From assembly GCA_032249735.1 (NCBI GenBank), contig JAVVHA010000016.1, positions 1 to 48,821 on the forward strand: a stretch of 48,821 bases of DNA, written 5' to 3'. Origin of the DNA: Dehalococcoidia bacterium (lineage in GTDB: Bacteria; Chloroflexota; Dehalococcoidia; SM23-28-2; HRBIN24). Under the pieces are notes generated by a model, which was not told the DNA's origin, did not search any database, and saw only the letters and a program-made list of their open reading frames with translations. The translations under genes were made by a program, and so were the position numbers. Positions 14,748 to 23,298 of this stretch are shown one piece after another. The first letter of the stretch is position 1. Each line of letters begins with the position of its first letter.

Positions 14748-16118
14748 ATGGCCCTGGTGGAGGAGCTGGCGCGATTTGTGGTGCGAGCCGACTATGAGCA
14801 GATATCGCCCGAGGCCCGCCGCGAGCTAAAGGTCCGCATCCTCGACTCCCTGGCGTGTGCTATAGGCGCCCTGGAGGGGGAGCCCATCGTCCTCATCCGC
14901 CAGCACCTGGAGGAGATGGGAGGGGCGCCCCTCTGCACCCTTATCGGCGGTGGCAAGGCCCCTCCCGACCGGGCTGCCTTCTACAACGGGGCTCTTGTGC
15001 GCTACCTGGACTACAACGACTCCTTCCTGGCCCCTGGCGAGACATGTCATCCCAGCGACAACCTGGGGGCCGTGTTAGCTGCCTGCGAATACGCCGACAG
15101 GAGCGGCCGCGACCTCCTGACGGCCCTGGCTGTGGCCTACCAGGTGCAGTGTCGTCTGTCGGAGGTGGCCCCCGTACGGCACAAGGGGTTCGACCACACC
15201 ACCCAGGGAGCCTACGCCTGTGGCGCGGGGGTCGCCAAGGCCCTGGGCCTGGACGTGGAGCGCACCGCCCATGCCATCGCCCTGGCCGCCACCCCCAACA
15301 ACGCCCTGCGGGTCACCCGCACGGGCCGCCTCTCTCACTGGAAGGGGCTGGCCTACCCCCACACCGCCTTTGTGGCCACCCATGGCGCCTTCCTCGCCCG
15401 TAGGGGCATCACCGGCCCCTTGGAGGTCTTTGAGGGCAACAAGGGGTTCATGGACGCCATCGCCGGCCGCTTCCATATCGACTGGGCCCAAGAGGACCTG
15501 GAGATGGTGCGCAAGACCATCATCAAAAAGTACAACGCCGAGATCCACTCCCAATCGGCCATCGAAGGGCTGTTGGAGCTGCAGGCCCAGCACCGCTTCC
15601 GCCCCGAAGACGTGGAACGCATAGAACTGGAGACCTTCCAGGTAGCCTTCATGATCATCGGTGGCGGCGAGGAGGGGGACAAGCACCTGGTGCGCACCAA
15701 GGAGGAGGCCGACCACAGCCTCCCCTATATGCTGGCGGTGGCCCTGCTGGACGGAGATGTGGGACCTGCCCAGTACGAACCAGAACGCATCCTCAGGGAT
15801 GACGTCCAGACCCTTCTGCGCAAGGTCCATGTGCGCCCCAACGACGAGTTCTCCGCCCGCTTCCCCCAGGAGATGCCCGCTCGCCTGCGCGTCTTCCTCA
15901 GGGACGGGCGTGTCCTGGAGACGGAGAAGCGGGACTACGAAGGCTTCCACACCCGCCCCATGTCCTGGGAGAGGGTTGTGGAGAAGCTCCGCCGCCTCGC
16001 CTCCCCTTACGCTGACGCCTCCTTGCAGCGGGAGATCGTATCGTGTGTGGACAACCTGGAGAACGTAAAAACGCGCGACCTCGCCCATCTGTTGGGCCGG
16101 GTAGGAAAGGAGGGATAG
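14748..16118 (+). CDS. MmgE/PrpD family protein (2-methylcitrate dehydratase-like)
   Basis: A 456-residue member of the MmgE/PrpD superfamily, which includes 2-methylcitrate dehydratase, cis-aconitate decarboxylase and other enzymes that act on hydroxy-acids or epimerise small acids. Seen: the N-terminal helical domain with RRELKVRILDSLACAIGA, RYLDYNDSFL, HPSDNLGAVLA and KGFDHTTQGAYACGAGVAKALGL, and the C-terminal domain with HSQSAIEGLLEL, DHSLPYMLAVALLDGDV and PYADASLQREI. The family name is secure; the substrate is not. A GGGAGGTAGG ribosome binding site precedes the ATG. The ComA-like gene starts 4 bases after its stop, so the two proteins probably act together. Confidence 0.82.
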   Translation: MALVEELARFVVRADYEQISPEARRELKVRILDSLACAIGALEGEPIVLIRQHLEEMGGAPLCTLIGGGKAPPDRAAFYNGALVRYLDYNDSFLAPGETCHPSDNLGAVLAACEYADRSGRDLLTALAVAYQVQCRLSEVAPVRHKGFDHTTQGAYACGAGVAKALGLDVERTAHAIALAATPNNALRVTRTGRLSHWKGLAYPHTAFVATHGAFLARRGITGPLEVFEGNKGFMDAIAGRFHIDWAQEDLEMVRKTIIKKYNAEIHSQSAIEGLLELQAQHRFRPEDVERIELETFQVAFMIIGGGEEGDKHLVRTKEEADHSLPYMLAVALLDGDVGPAQYEPERILRDDVQTLLRKVHVRPNDEFSARFPQEMPARLRVFLRDGRVLETEKRDYEGFHTRPMSWERVVEKLRRLASPYADASLQREIVSCVDNLENVKTRDLAHLLGRVGKEG

Positions 16119-16121
16119 ACC

Positions 16122-16943
16122 ATGCAAGACGTGGGCTTCGCCTTCATCCCCCGTAACCAGCGGCAGCCCAAGCCCCGCACCCGGGGCGTCACCGAGATCC
16201 GGGCTGCCTACTACACCCCCTTCGGCCCCCGCTACCTGGAGGACCTCCTGGATACCATGGGGGACTACATCGATAGCATCAAGTTCGCTGGCGGCTCCTT
16301 CACCCTTTACCCCCGTGAGACCTTGCGCAAGATCATCGACCTCTGCCACCGGCACAACGTCCTGGTCTCCACAGGTGGCTTCATCGAGCGGGTCCTCTCC
16401 TGGGGCCCTGACCTGGTGGACAAGTATATCCAGGAATGCCGGGACGTGGGTTTCGACATCATCGAGATCTCCACCGGCTTCATCACTATCCCCACCGATG
16501 ATTGGCTGCGGTTGGTGGAGAAGGTGCAAAAGGCAGGGCTCAAGGCTAAGCCGGAGGTGGGCATCCAGTTCGGGGCTGGTGGGGCCACCGCCGCCGAGGA
16601 GCTGGCCGCCGAGGGGACCCGCGACGTGGAATGGGCCATCCGCCAGGCCAGAACCTTCCTAGAGGCCGGCGCCTACATGATCATGATCGAGTCGGAGGGG
16701 ATCACCGAGAACGTCAAGACCTGGCGGACCGACGTGGTGGCCAAGCTCATCAACGCCCTGGGACTGGAGAAGCTCATGTTCGAGGCCGCCGAGCCTGAGG
16801 TCTTCATCTGGTACATCAAGAACTACGGGCCAGAGGTGAACCTGTTCGTAGACCACAGCCAGATCGTGCAGCTAGAGGCCATCCGCTCCGGCCTGTGGGG
16901 CACCAAGAGTATCTGGGGACGCGTGCTGACCTATAAGGGCTAG
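16122..16943 (+). CDS. Phosphosulfolactate synthase-like protein (ComA family)
   Basis: A 273-residue TIM-barrel protein of the ComA family. ComA adds sulfite to phosphoenolpyruvate to give (R)-phosphosulfolactate, the first step of one coenzyme M route; Bacillus has a paralogue of other use. Family features include RGVTEIRAAYYTPFGPRY, YIDSIKFAGGSF, a VSTGGFIERVL strand, GFDIIEISTGFITIP, PEVGIQFGAGGA and a C-terminal MFEAAEPEVFIWYIKNYGPEVNLFVDHSQI. Several sulfolactate-type positions look conserved, but no ComB, C, D or E gene is nearby. It overlaps no neighbour, and its AGGAGGG ribosome binding site lies inside the end of the MmgE/PrpD gene, indicating one operon. Whether it acts on sulfite or another nucleophile is open. 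Confidence 0.75.
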   Translation: MQDVGFAFIPRNQRQPKPRTRGVTEIRAAYYTPFGPRYLEDLLDTMGDYIDSIKFAGGSFTLYPRETLRKIIDLCHRHNVLVSTGGFIERVLSWGPDLVDKYIQECRDVGFDIIEISTGFITIPTDDWLRLVEKVQKAGLKAKPEVGIQFGAGGATAAEELAAEGTRDVEWAIRQARTFLEAGAYMIMIESEGITENVKTWRTDVVAKLINALGLEKLMFEAAEPEVFIWYIKNYGPEVNLFVDHSQIVQLEAIRSGLWGTKSIWGRVLTYKG

Positions 16944-16955
16944 CCTGTAACCTTG

Positions 16956-17005
16956 GGCCGCCCGGAAGCGTCCTAAGGATAGGATGTCCGTAGGCGGCCT
17001 TTTTT
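16956..17005 (+). terminator. Rho-independent terminator, long hairpin with T6 tail
   Basis: The outer stem pairs 16956-16962 (GGCCGCC) with 16993-16999 (GGCGGCC) and is followed by TTTTTT at 17000-17005. The stem continues inward with CGGA/TCCG (16963-16966 with 16987-16990) and CGTCCT/AGGATG (16969-16974 with 16981-16986, one G-U pair). It begins 12 bases after the ComA-like stop. It includes the ATG at 16984, which argues against that ATG as a start of the next gene, unless the element is a translation-coupled switch. Confidence 0.75.
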
Positions 17006-17070
17006 GGACGCCTGAGCCTCCAGACCAGGGGAGGCGGGCACGAAGGGCCCGCGGCTCCCACAGCAGTCGC

Positions 17071-18546
17071 ATGGGGCCCCATGTGAGGTGGCCCTTCCTG
17101 GTGCCGGTGGCCCTTGGGATAGGGGTGAATATGGCCCTGGCTCGCCTCCTGAGCGCTGCCCTCTCGGAACCCCTTGCCCTCGCTGTGGCCGCCTTGGGCG
17201 CCTCGGCCCTTTCCTTGACCGTTATGGCCACTGTGCTCCAGCCCTTGCTGTCCCGCAGGGAGGAGCTGGCCTATTTGACCAACTACGACCCCCTCACCAG
17301 CCTGCTTAATCGTCACCGTTTCCTGGCAGAGATGCGGGAGGAGATGGCTCGCTGCCTCCGCCATGGACAGCCCTGTTCCCTCCTCGTCATAGACCTGGAC
17401 AACTTCAGGAGCATCAACGACGTCCTAGGCCACCATTGGGGGGATAACGCCCTCACGCAGGTAGCGGCCCTGGTAAAGGAGCAGGTGGGGAACATAGAGC
17501 TGGTAGGTAGGCTTGGGGGCGACGAGCTGGGCATCTTCATCCCCACGGCCACAGCCCAGCAGGCCGAGGCGGTGGCCCGCCGCATCCTGGCCGCCCTGCC
17601 CAACATGAAGACGCTGCCCAAGGCCATGGGCGCCAGCATAGGCATCGCCACCTGCCCGACGGATGGCACCACAGTTGAGGAGCTGCTAGCCAAGGCCGAT
17701 GTGGCCATGTCCCAGGCCAAGACCGCCGGCGGCAACCGTTATCATCACTTCGGCGCCGGTGGCATCGGTTGGCATGGGGGGCCGGCTGCCGTGCGGCGCC
17801 TGCAGGCCGCTTTAAGGGAAGCGCGCTTCCTCCTGTACTGGCAGCCCATCGTCCACCTGGCCAGCAGGCACGTCACGGGCTGCGAGGTGCTCCTGCGCCT
17901 GCGGGACGGAGAGAGGGTCCTCACACCGGAACACTTCCTTCCCATCGCCGAGGCATCGGGGATGATAAGGGATATCGACCGTTGGGTCATAGAGCAGGCC
18001 ATCGTCTCCTATCATCTGCTCAGGCAATACCTCGGGGCCTCCGGCGCCTTCTCCCTTCACATCAATGTCTCGCCCATCACCCTGGCCGACGAGTCCCTGG
18101 CCCTCTGGATCAAGGGCCTTCTACAGGGCCACAGGGTCGACCCCCAGACTATTGTGTTGGAGGTGACGGAGACCACCGCCTCCACCAATCTGGAGGTGAT
18201 GAGTCGGGCCATGGAGGACCTTGTTCAGGCAGGGTGTCGCTTCGCCTTAGATGATTTCGGCTCTGGCTACTCCTCCCTGTTCCGTCTGGCCCACCTGCCC
18301 TTCGCGGTCATCAAGATCGACGGCTCCTTGGTACGAGGGGTGAAGGCCAGTGCTATTGGTCAGGCATTAGTCGAGGTAGTGGTCAACGCGGCCCAGCGCC
18401 TGGGCCTGGAGACGGTGGCCGAACAGGTGGAGGAAGATGGCCCCACCCTGGAGGTGCTCAGGAAGTTAGGTGTCGACCACGCCCAGGGGTACGCCCTGGG
18501 GCGCCCCCAGCCCTTGCCCACTGGGCCAACATCGCCGCACTCCTAG
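17071..18546 (+). CDS. Membrane GGDEF-EAL cyclic-di-GMP enzyme
   Basis: A 491-residue protein with two N-terminal membrane helices (VPVALGIGVNMALARLL and LALAVAALGASALSLTVMA), then a GGDEF domain (NYDPLTSLLNRHRF, DLDNFRSINDVLGHHWGD, motif RLGGDELGIF) and an EAL domain (motif CEVLLRL, INVSP, LEVTET, DDFGSGYSSL, KIDGSLV, AEQVEE, AQGYALG). The GGDEF signature ends in Leu rather than Phe and the EAL motif reads EVL. The acidic residues needed for catalysis (E in EVL, DD, K, E) are present, so phosphodiesterase activity is plausible; cyclase activity is less sure. ATG 16984 would add 29 basic residues but lies inside a terminator, so ATG 17071 is preferred, though without a clear ribosome binding site. 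The convergent neighbour is a polysaccharide synthase, a common c-di-GMP target. Confidence 0.82.
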   Translation: MGPHVRWPFLVPVALGIGVNMALARLLSAALSEPLALAVAALGASALSLTVMATVLQPLLSRREELAYLTNYDPLTSLLNRHRFLAEMREEMARCLRHGQPCSLLVIDLDNFRSINDVLGHHWGDNALTQVAALVKEQVGNIELVGRLGGDELGIFIPTATAQQAEAVARRILAALPNMKTLPKAMGASIGIATCPTDGTTVEELLAKADVAMSQAKTAGGNRYHHFGAGGIGWHGGPAAVRRLQAALREARFLLYWQPIVHLASRHVTGCEVLLRLRDGERVLTPEHFLPIAEASGMIRDIDRWVIEQAIVSYHLLRQYLGASGAFSLHINVSPITLADESLALWIKGLLQGHRVDPQTIVLEVTETTASTNLEVMSRAMEDLVQAGCRFALDDFGSGYSSLFRLAHLPFAVIKIDGSLVRGVKASAIGQALVEVVVNAAQRLGLETVAEQVEEDGPTLEVLRKLGVDHAQGYALGRPQPLPTGPTSPHS

Positions 18547-18610
18547 AGGGCCCAGCCCACAGCTCCAACGCACCGAAAAGATCCCCAATCTAAGGCCCGC
18601 TGCTCTCCGC

Positions 18611-20464
18611 CTACCGCTCCTGGAAGGCCTGCTCGGGGATGGCCAGCCCGTGGGGGGTGCGTTGCCAATAATGGGGCCGGAAAACCAGCTCGTACAGGGC
18701 CCACCAGGCGGCGCAGGAGTGTAGTACCCAGTAAAGGGGCATGAGGATGGCAAAGGGAAGGAGCCACCACCACCGCCGTATGACGATGCCTAACGCGCTT
18801 GCTAAGATGGCAGCAAAGATGCCCGTTGCCCATACCGCTATCATGCCCAGGCGGGCCCATCCCGGGTACAGGACGTCCGTAAGCTGCGGCAGTAGAAGGG
18901 ACGTAAAGGTCAGTAGATATAGAGGGATATAGGCCAGGAAGGCCAGGGAGGATCCCCCTATCAGGATGTTGAAGGAGAGGAAGGGCCGCGGGCCCACCTC
19001 CCGCAGAAGGCGCAACGGATGGCGGGCATGCACCAGCCAGGTCATCATATAGCCCTTCACCCAGCGGGAGCGTTGCTTAAGCCACTGCCAAGGCCGGCTG
19101 GAGGCCTCCTCATAGGTGGTGGAAGGCAAGAACTCGGCGCGGTAACCCATGCGCTGAAGACGAAAACCCAGGTCGGCGTCTTCCGTAACGTTGAAGGGGT
19201 CCCATCCCCCCACCGCCCGCAGGGCCGCGGTCCGCAAGTGGTTGCTGGTGCCACCCAGGGGGAAGGCCATCCCCAGGTGCCTCAGCCCCGGGATGACGTT
19301 GTCGAACCACATAGAGTATTCCAGGGCGAAGAGGCGGGTCAGGAGGTTGTGTCTGGCGTTGTAGAAGTTGAGGGCCGCCTGCACGCATGCCACCTCCTCC
19401 CCAGTACGCTCGAAGTGTAGGACGGCCCGCTTCAGCTGGTCGGGCTCAGGGGCATCCTCGGCATCGTATACCGTGAGGTACTCGCCTTGGGCGAAGAGGA
19501 GGCCCCAGTTGAGGGCCTTGGGCTTGGTCCTGGGCCAGGATGGTGGCACGGTGACGATGCGCATAAACCCCGGCGGCTGCACCTCCTTGCAGGAGCGCAC
19601 CGTCACCTCGTCATCGTCCTCCAGGAGCAGGATGACGTCTAACCTGTCCTTGGGGTAGTCCAAACGCGAGAGGTTATGCACCAGCTGACGGACCACATGG
19701 GGCGGCTCTCGGTACATGGGCACTAGCACAGTGTAAATGGGCCAGTCCCTACGTCCCGACGGCGGCCGCCATGCCTCCCTGGCTTTGGTGAGCCTATAGT
19801 GAATGCCAGCCAGGACTAAGATGAGGACACCACCTCCCAAGGCCAAAAAGACGGCATTCAGGGCCAAGATGATGGCCACCCCCACAAAATGGGGCCAGAC
19901 CACCGCTGCAGCCACCATCCCCAGCAATAGGGCGGCCAGAACCGCCCGCTGTGGCCCCCTGAGAACCATACGCGCCGACATATCCGGCGCCACCCTGTCC
20001 AGGGACTCGACGGCATAGCGGAGGAGGCGGTCCCTCTCCAGGGCGGTGACGAGCCGGGCCACGTCCAGGTCGGTGCCCACTACCTTGTCCTGTCTCTTGG
20101 GGCCGAAGGCTTGGCGGAGGGCCTCTTCGGTGCTGGCGCTAGTAGGGTCGGCCACCAAGGCCTTCACATAGTCCTCCCCTTCCTCCAAGGGGACGAAGAG
20201 ATGGGCCAGGCACCGCTGGGGGCCCACCCTCTCCACCAACGCCCTCACCTGGGGCGAGGCGAGGGCCTCGGGCTCCCGGTCCAGGGCGGGCAGGCCAGTG
20301 AGTCGCGCCGCCGCCTGCCGATACTCCAGCCGCCGCAGCCCATGCCCATACACCAGCTGCCTGAGCAGGGGGAAGCGACCACCATCGGGTTGGTGGCCGC
20401 GTTCCACCGACGCCTCGCCCCTGCTAATAACGCCCATCATGGGCGGCTGCCCTTTCCTCCTCAT
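18611..20464 (-). CDS. Processive family 2 glycosyltransferase with GspE-N-like domain
   Basis: A 617-residue membrane glycosyltransferase. Residues about 30-150 resemble the N-terminal domain of GspE/MshE ATPases (LRRLEYRQAAARLTGLP, then a FVPLEEGEDYVKALVADPTS strand region). Two helices follow (about 178-220), then a GT2 domain with YTVLVPMYREPPHVV, a VILLLEDDDEVT segment, VYDAEDAPEPDQL, a TEDADLGFRL acid and the QRSRWVKGYM (QxxRW) motif of processive synthases, and four C-terminal helices. It probably polymerises and exports an exopolysaccharide or adds sugars to a lipid. A TTG at 20473 and ATGs at 20440/20437 are alternative starts. The canonical c-di-GMP-binding repeat of MshEN is not obvious. 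A 6-bp hairpin (20474-20479 with 20487-20492, GGGCCC arms) lies upstream. Confidence 0.78.
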   Translation of the reverse strand: MRRKGQPPMMGVISRGEASVERGHQPDGGRFPLLRQLVYGHGLRRLEYRQAAARLTGLPALDREPEALASPQVRALVERVGPQRCLAHLFVPLEEGEDYVKALVADPTSASTEEALRQAFGPKRQDKVVGTDLDVARLVTALERDRLLRYAVESLDRVAPDMSARMVLRGPQRAVLAALLLGMVAAAVVWPHFVGVAIILALNAVFLALGGGVLILVLAGIHYRLTKAREAWRPPSGRRDWPIYTVLVPMYREPPHVVRQLVHNLSRLDYPKDRLDVILLLEDDDEVTVRSCKEVQPPGFMRIVTVPPSWPRTKPKALNWGLLFAQGEYLTVYDAEDAPEPDQLKRAVLHFERTGEEVACVQAALNFYNARHNLLTRLFALEYSMWFDNVIPGLRHLGMAFPLGGTSNHLRTAALRAVGGWDPFNVTEDADLGFRLQRMGYRAEFLPSTTYEEASSRPWQWLKQRSRWVKGYMMTWLVHARHPLRLLREVGPRPFLSFNILIGGSSLAFLAYIPLYLLTFTSLLLPQLTDVLYPGWARLGMIAVWATGIFAAILASALGIVIRRWWWLLPFAILMPLYWVLHSCAAWWALYELVFRPHYWQRTPHGLAIPEQAFQER

Positions 20465-20601
20465 ACCTTCCAAGGGCCCAGTATTCGGGCCCCCGTCTTA
20501 TAGATGCCCGGGGACGAAGCTTGTTACTGCAGTCGGCGATGTGCAAGCGGGGAGGAGCGCGGGGTTCACAACGTGGTTAGCGGTGTCTACTGGCGCAAAG
20601 T

Positions 20602-20607
20602 TATAAT
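20602..20607 (+). promoter_or_regulatory. TATAAT -10 box before the FMN-barrel/UbiA gene
   Basis: A perfect TATAAT lies 20 bases before the ATG at 20627, with GGGAGGG at 20614-20620 as ribosome binding site. A weak -35 candidate, TTAGCG at 20577, has a long 19-base spacer. Confidence 0.5.
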
Positions 20608-20626
20608 GGCCGAGGGAGGGATATCC

Positions 20627-21979
20627 ATGGGTGCGATGGTGTCCGAGGCCCTACGTGCCGCCTGGAAGGTGTTGCGCGACCACAAGACCCTCACACTGGT
20701 CAGTTCAGGCGAAGGCCAGGTGTGGGCGGGCAAGGTCTATTATGGTGTGAAGGACGGCTACCTCTATGTGGCCCTGGAGCAAGGCCGTAATTACCGCAAT
20801 GTGGTGGCCAACCCCCGCGTCTTCTTCGTCATCGAGCATGGGGTGCCTGACCGCTTTATCCAGGGCGAGGGCATAGCCGAGCGGCTGGGGCCCATCGAGG
20901 AGCGGCCGGAGCGGCACATCATCTTCCGCAACGCCTTCGAGCTGGTCCCCTTCGCCAAGTCCTTCCCCGGGGTGGAGGTCTTTCGCATCCGCCCCACTCG
21001 CATATATGTGTCCGACTACACAGGCGACTGGAAGCCCCGCGCCGAGGTGGAAGTTACCGATGAGGTGCTCCGCGTCTTCCAGACGGACCTGCCCTTCGGG
21101 ATACCCTGGTGGAAGGTCCTCTGGCAAGCGACGCGCCCCTTCGCTTTCACAGTGACGTTGGTGCCTGTGCTCCTGGGAGCCCTTCTCGCCCCTACTTTCT
21201 CCTGGGGATGGCTGGGCCTCACCCTGGCAGCGGCCCTCCTCCTCCATGCTGGGGTAAATGTCCTCAGCGATAACTTCGACTACCGCCGAGGTGCCGACAC
21301 GTGGCGCGTGCTGGGCTCTAGCCGCGTCCTGGTGGACGGCCTGATGGGGGTGACAGAGCATCTCCTTTGGGGCCTCCTTCTGTTGGGCCTAGGCTGTGCC
21401 TTGGGCATTGCCCTTGCGGGGTTGCGGGGATTGCCGGTGTTGGGGTTTGGCCTGGCCGGCGTGTTGCTGGGGCTGTTCTACACCGCCCCTCCTCTCGGCC
21501 TCAAGTATCGGGCCTTGGGCGATGTGGCCGTATTTTTGGCCTTCGGCCCTCTCATGGCCATGGGCGCATACTTTGTGCAGGCACAAGAGCTCTCCTGGCG
21601 GGCCGGAGTGCTGGCGGTGCCAGCGGGACTTTTGACCATCGGTATCCTGCATGGCAACAATTTCCGGGACATCCTAGAGGACAGAAAGGCCGGGTATACC
21701 ACTGTGGCCGGGCTGCTGGGGCCGCGGGGGTCCAGCCTCTACTATCTGTTGCTGGTGGCGGGGGCGTACGGGGCCACTGCGGCCTTCGTGGCGGCCGGCT
21801 GGCTGTCGCCGTGGTGCCTCATGGTGCTGGCCACCCTCCCCTATGCCTGGCGCAACGTGCGCATCGCCTTCAGGCCGGCGCGGGTGGCGTTTACGTGGCT
21901 AGACCTGTTGACAGCCCAGCTTCACCTCTTGTTTGGCCTGGCGCTAGTGGCGGGGGTGGCCATCGGCCGCTGGAGCTAA
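20627..21979 (+). CDS. FMN-binding split-barrel / UbiA prenyltransferase fusion
   Basis: A 450-residue two-domain protein. Residues 1-150 resemble the pyridoxamine-5-phosphate-oxidase-like split barrel (KTLTLVSSGEGQVWAGKVYYGVKDGYLYVALEQ-type strands, VVANPRVFFVIEHG). Residues 165-450 form a UbiA/MenA-type prenyltransferase with eight or nine helices and both acidic motifs: NVLSDNFDYRRGADT (first) and NNFRDILEDRKAGYTTVA (second). UbiA enzymes attach prenyl chains to aromatic acceptors, as in menaquinone synthesis. The start is ATG 20627, six bases behind GGGAGGG; earlier in-frame ATGs lie upstream of the TATAAT box. The stop overlaps the convergent HAD gene by 4 bases (shared CTAA). No other quinone gene is close. 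Confidence 0.8.
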   Translation: MGAMVSEALRAAWKVLRDHKTLTLVSSGEGQVWAGKVYYGVKDGYLYVALEQGRNYRNVVANPRVFFVIEHGVPDRFIQGEGIAERLGPIEERPERHIIFRNAFELVPFAKSFPGVEVFRIRPTRIYVSDYTGDWKPRAEVEVTDEVLRVFQTDLPFGIPWWKVLWQATRPFAFTVTLVPVLLGALLAPTFSWGWLGLTLAAALLLHAGVNVLSDNFDYRRGADTWRVLGSSRVLVDGLMGVTEHLLWGLLLLGLGCALGIALAGLRGLPVLGFGLAGVLLGLFYTAPPLGLKYRALGDVAVFLAFGPLMAMGAYFVQAQELSWRAGVLAVPAGLLTIGILHGNNFRDILEDRKAGYTTVAGLLGPRGSSLYYLLLVAGAYGATAAFVAAGWLSPWCLMVLATLPYAWRNVRIAFRPARVAFTWLDLLTAQLHLLFGLALVAGVAIGRWS

Positions 21980-22647
21980 GGTCCTTTACGGCCTTCCCCT
22001 AGGAGGAGAAAGGCCCTAGCCGCGGGATGGGCCAGGGAGGGCACCACCAGGTGGGCCTCCCCCAGCAGATGCGGGGGGCGGGTGGTAGCCACCGCCAAAC
22101 ACCACATGCCCGCCCGCCTTGCCGCCTCCACTCCCTCTGGGGCATCCTCCACTACTATGCAGGAAGTCGGCGCGCACCCCAGTAGGGAGGCGGCCAAGAG
22201 AAAGCCTTCGGGGTCGGGCTTCCCTCTCGTCACATCCTCTTCCCCCACCAGGCAAGCGAAGGCCTCCCTGATGCCCAGCGAGATGAGAATGGTCTCGATG
22301 TTGGCCTTAGGGGTGGAGGACACAATGGCTTGGGGGATGCCTAGGGCCTGGGCCTCCTTCACCAGTTCTACAGCGCCCGGCAGAGGGCGCACGCGGCCGG
22401 CGATAAGCCGCCTGAACGATTCCTCCTTGCGGTGGGCGAGCCTCGCCATCTCCTCCTGGGGCAGGGGGCCCAGCAACCGCGTCAAGATGGCATCGTTGCG
22501 CAGGCCCAGGAGCTGGGTGCGGAACGTCTCCTCGTCCAGGCTCCGCCCCAGCTCCTCCAGGAGCATGCGGAAGGCCTCGTAGTGGTAACGGGTGCTGTCC
22601 ACCAGCACCCCATCCAGGTCCCAGAGGATGCAGGGGGGCTCCCTCAT
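21976..22647 (-). CDS. HAD-superfamily hydrolase (beta-phosphoglucomutase/phosphatase-like)
   Basis: A 223-residue HAD subfamily IA enzyme. The catalytic motif DLDGVLVDS is at residues 10-18, followed by a helical cap domain, motif II in VSSTPKAN, Lys in RGKPDPEGF and the acidic motif VVEDAPEGVEAA. These features fit phosphatases such as Gph or the beta-phosphoglucomutase branch; the substrate is unknown. ATG 22647 overlaps the TetR stop in an ATGA, which implies translational coupling with the regulator. An upstream in-frame start would lie inside the TetR gene and adds non-HAD sequence. Confidence 0.82.
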   Translation of the reverse strand: MREPPCILWDLDGVLVDSTRYHYEAFRMLLEELGRSLDEETFRTQLLGLRNDAILTRLLGPLPQEEMARLAHRKEESFRRLIAGRVRPLPGAVELVKEAQALGIPQAIVSSTPKANIETILISLGIREAFACLVGEEDVTRGKPDPEGFLLAASLLGCAPTSCIVVEDAPEGVEAARRAGMWCLAVATTRPPHLLGEAHLVVPSLAHPAARAFLLLGEGRKGP

Positions 22648-23291
22648 CCGGTGAGGCCCGTAAGGGCCCGCCACGCCTCCTGGAGACGCTGCCGCATGGC
22701 CGCGTCCCACACGTTGAGCATCTGGGCCGTGATGGCCAGCTCCCCCAGGCCCACGAGGGCCCAGGCCACCGTCTCGGCATCGGCCTCCGAGGTCACGGCC
22801 CCTTCACGGCGGGCCTGTTGCAGAAGCTGGGCCAGGAGGGAGTGGGCCTCCCTCAGGTGCTTGCTGGCTAGCTCACGGATATCGGGGTCGTCGGACTCCT
22901 CCACCGCCCTCCTGAACATGAAGAGCAGCTCTGGCCGCCGCTCCAAGTCCTCCAGGAAGGCACGGGCCACAGCCTTGAGGGCCGCCGCTGCCGAGGGCGC
23001 CCCCTCAGCCGCCTGCCGCCAGCCCCCCAGCACCTCCTGGGCCGCTTGACGAGCTGTGGTCACGAACAGCTCGTATTTGCTCTCGAAGTGGCGATAGATG
23101 GTGGGCTCAGCCACATCGGCCCGGCGAGCGATGTCAGAGGTACCCACCTTGCCATACCCGTGGTGAGCGAACTCACGGGTGGCGATCTGGAGGAGCTGAC
23201 GGTACCGCTCCTCCCCTTTCATGCGGCGTCTTGGCCTCTTCTCGACGTCTTCCCTCACGTCTCTCCTTTCAGGGAGCTCCCTATTCCCCAT
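22644..23291 (-). CDS. TetR-family transcriptional regulator
   Basis: A 215-residue regulator. The N-terminal helix-turn-helix is clear (ATREFAHHGYGKVGTSDIA, RRADVAEPTIYRHFESK), with the usual TetR spacing; the C-terminal two thirds are helical ligand-binding/dimer segments. ATG 23291 sits 8 bases behind a TATACT box with no Shine-Dalgarno, so it may be leaderless. ATG 23222 (MKGEERYRQL), just before the DNA-binding domain, is an alternative. It is divergent from the luciferase-like gene at 23449 and co-translated with the HAD gene; control of either side is plausible. Confidence 0.85.
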   Translation of the reverse strand: MGNRELPERRDVREDVEKRPRRRMKGEERYRQLLQIATREFAHHGYGKVGTSDIARRADVAEPTIYRHFESKYELFVTTARQAAQEVLGGWRQAAEGAPSAAAALKAVARAFLEDLERRPELLFMFRRAVEESDDPDIRELASKHLREAHSLLAQLLQQARREGAVTSEADAETVAWALVGLGELAITAQMLNVWDAAMRQRLQEAWRALTGLTG

Positions 23292-23298
23292 AATAAGT

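Noticed and set aside
16984-17070. ATG 16984 as start of the GGDEF-EAL gene
   Set aside because: It lies within a strong terminator hairpin that ends the ComA-like transcript; ATG 17071 is preferred, with low certainty.
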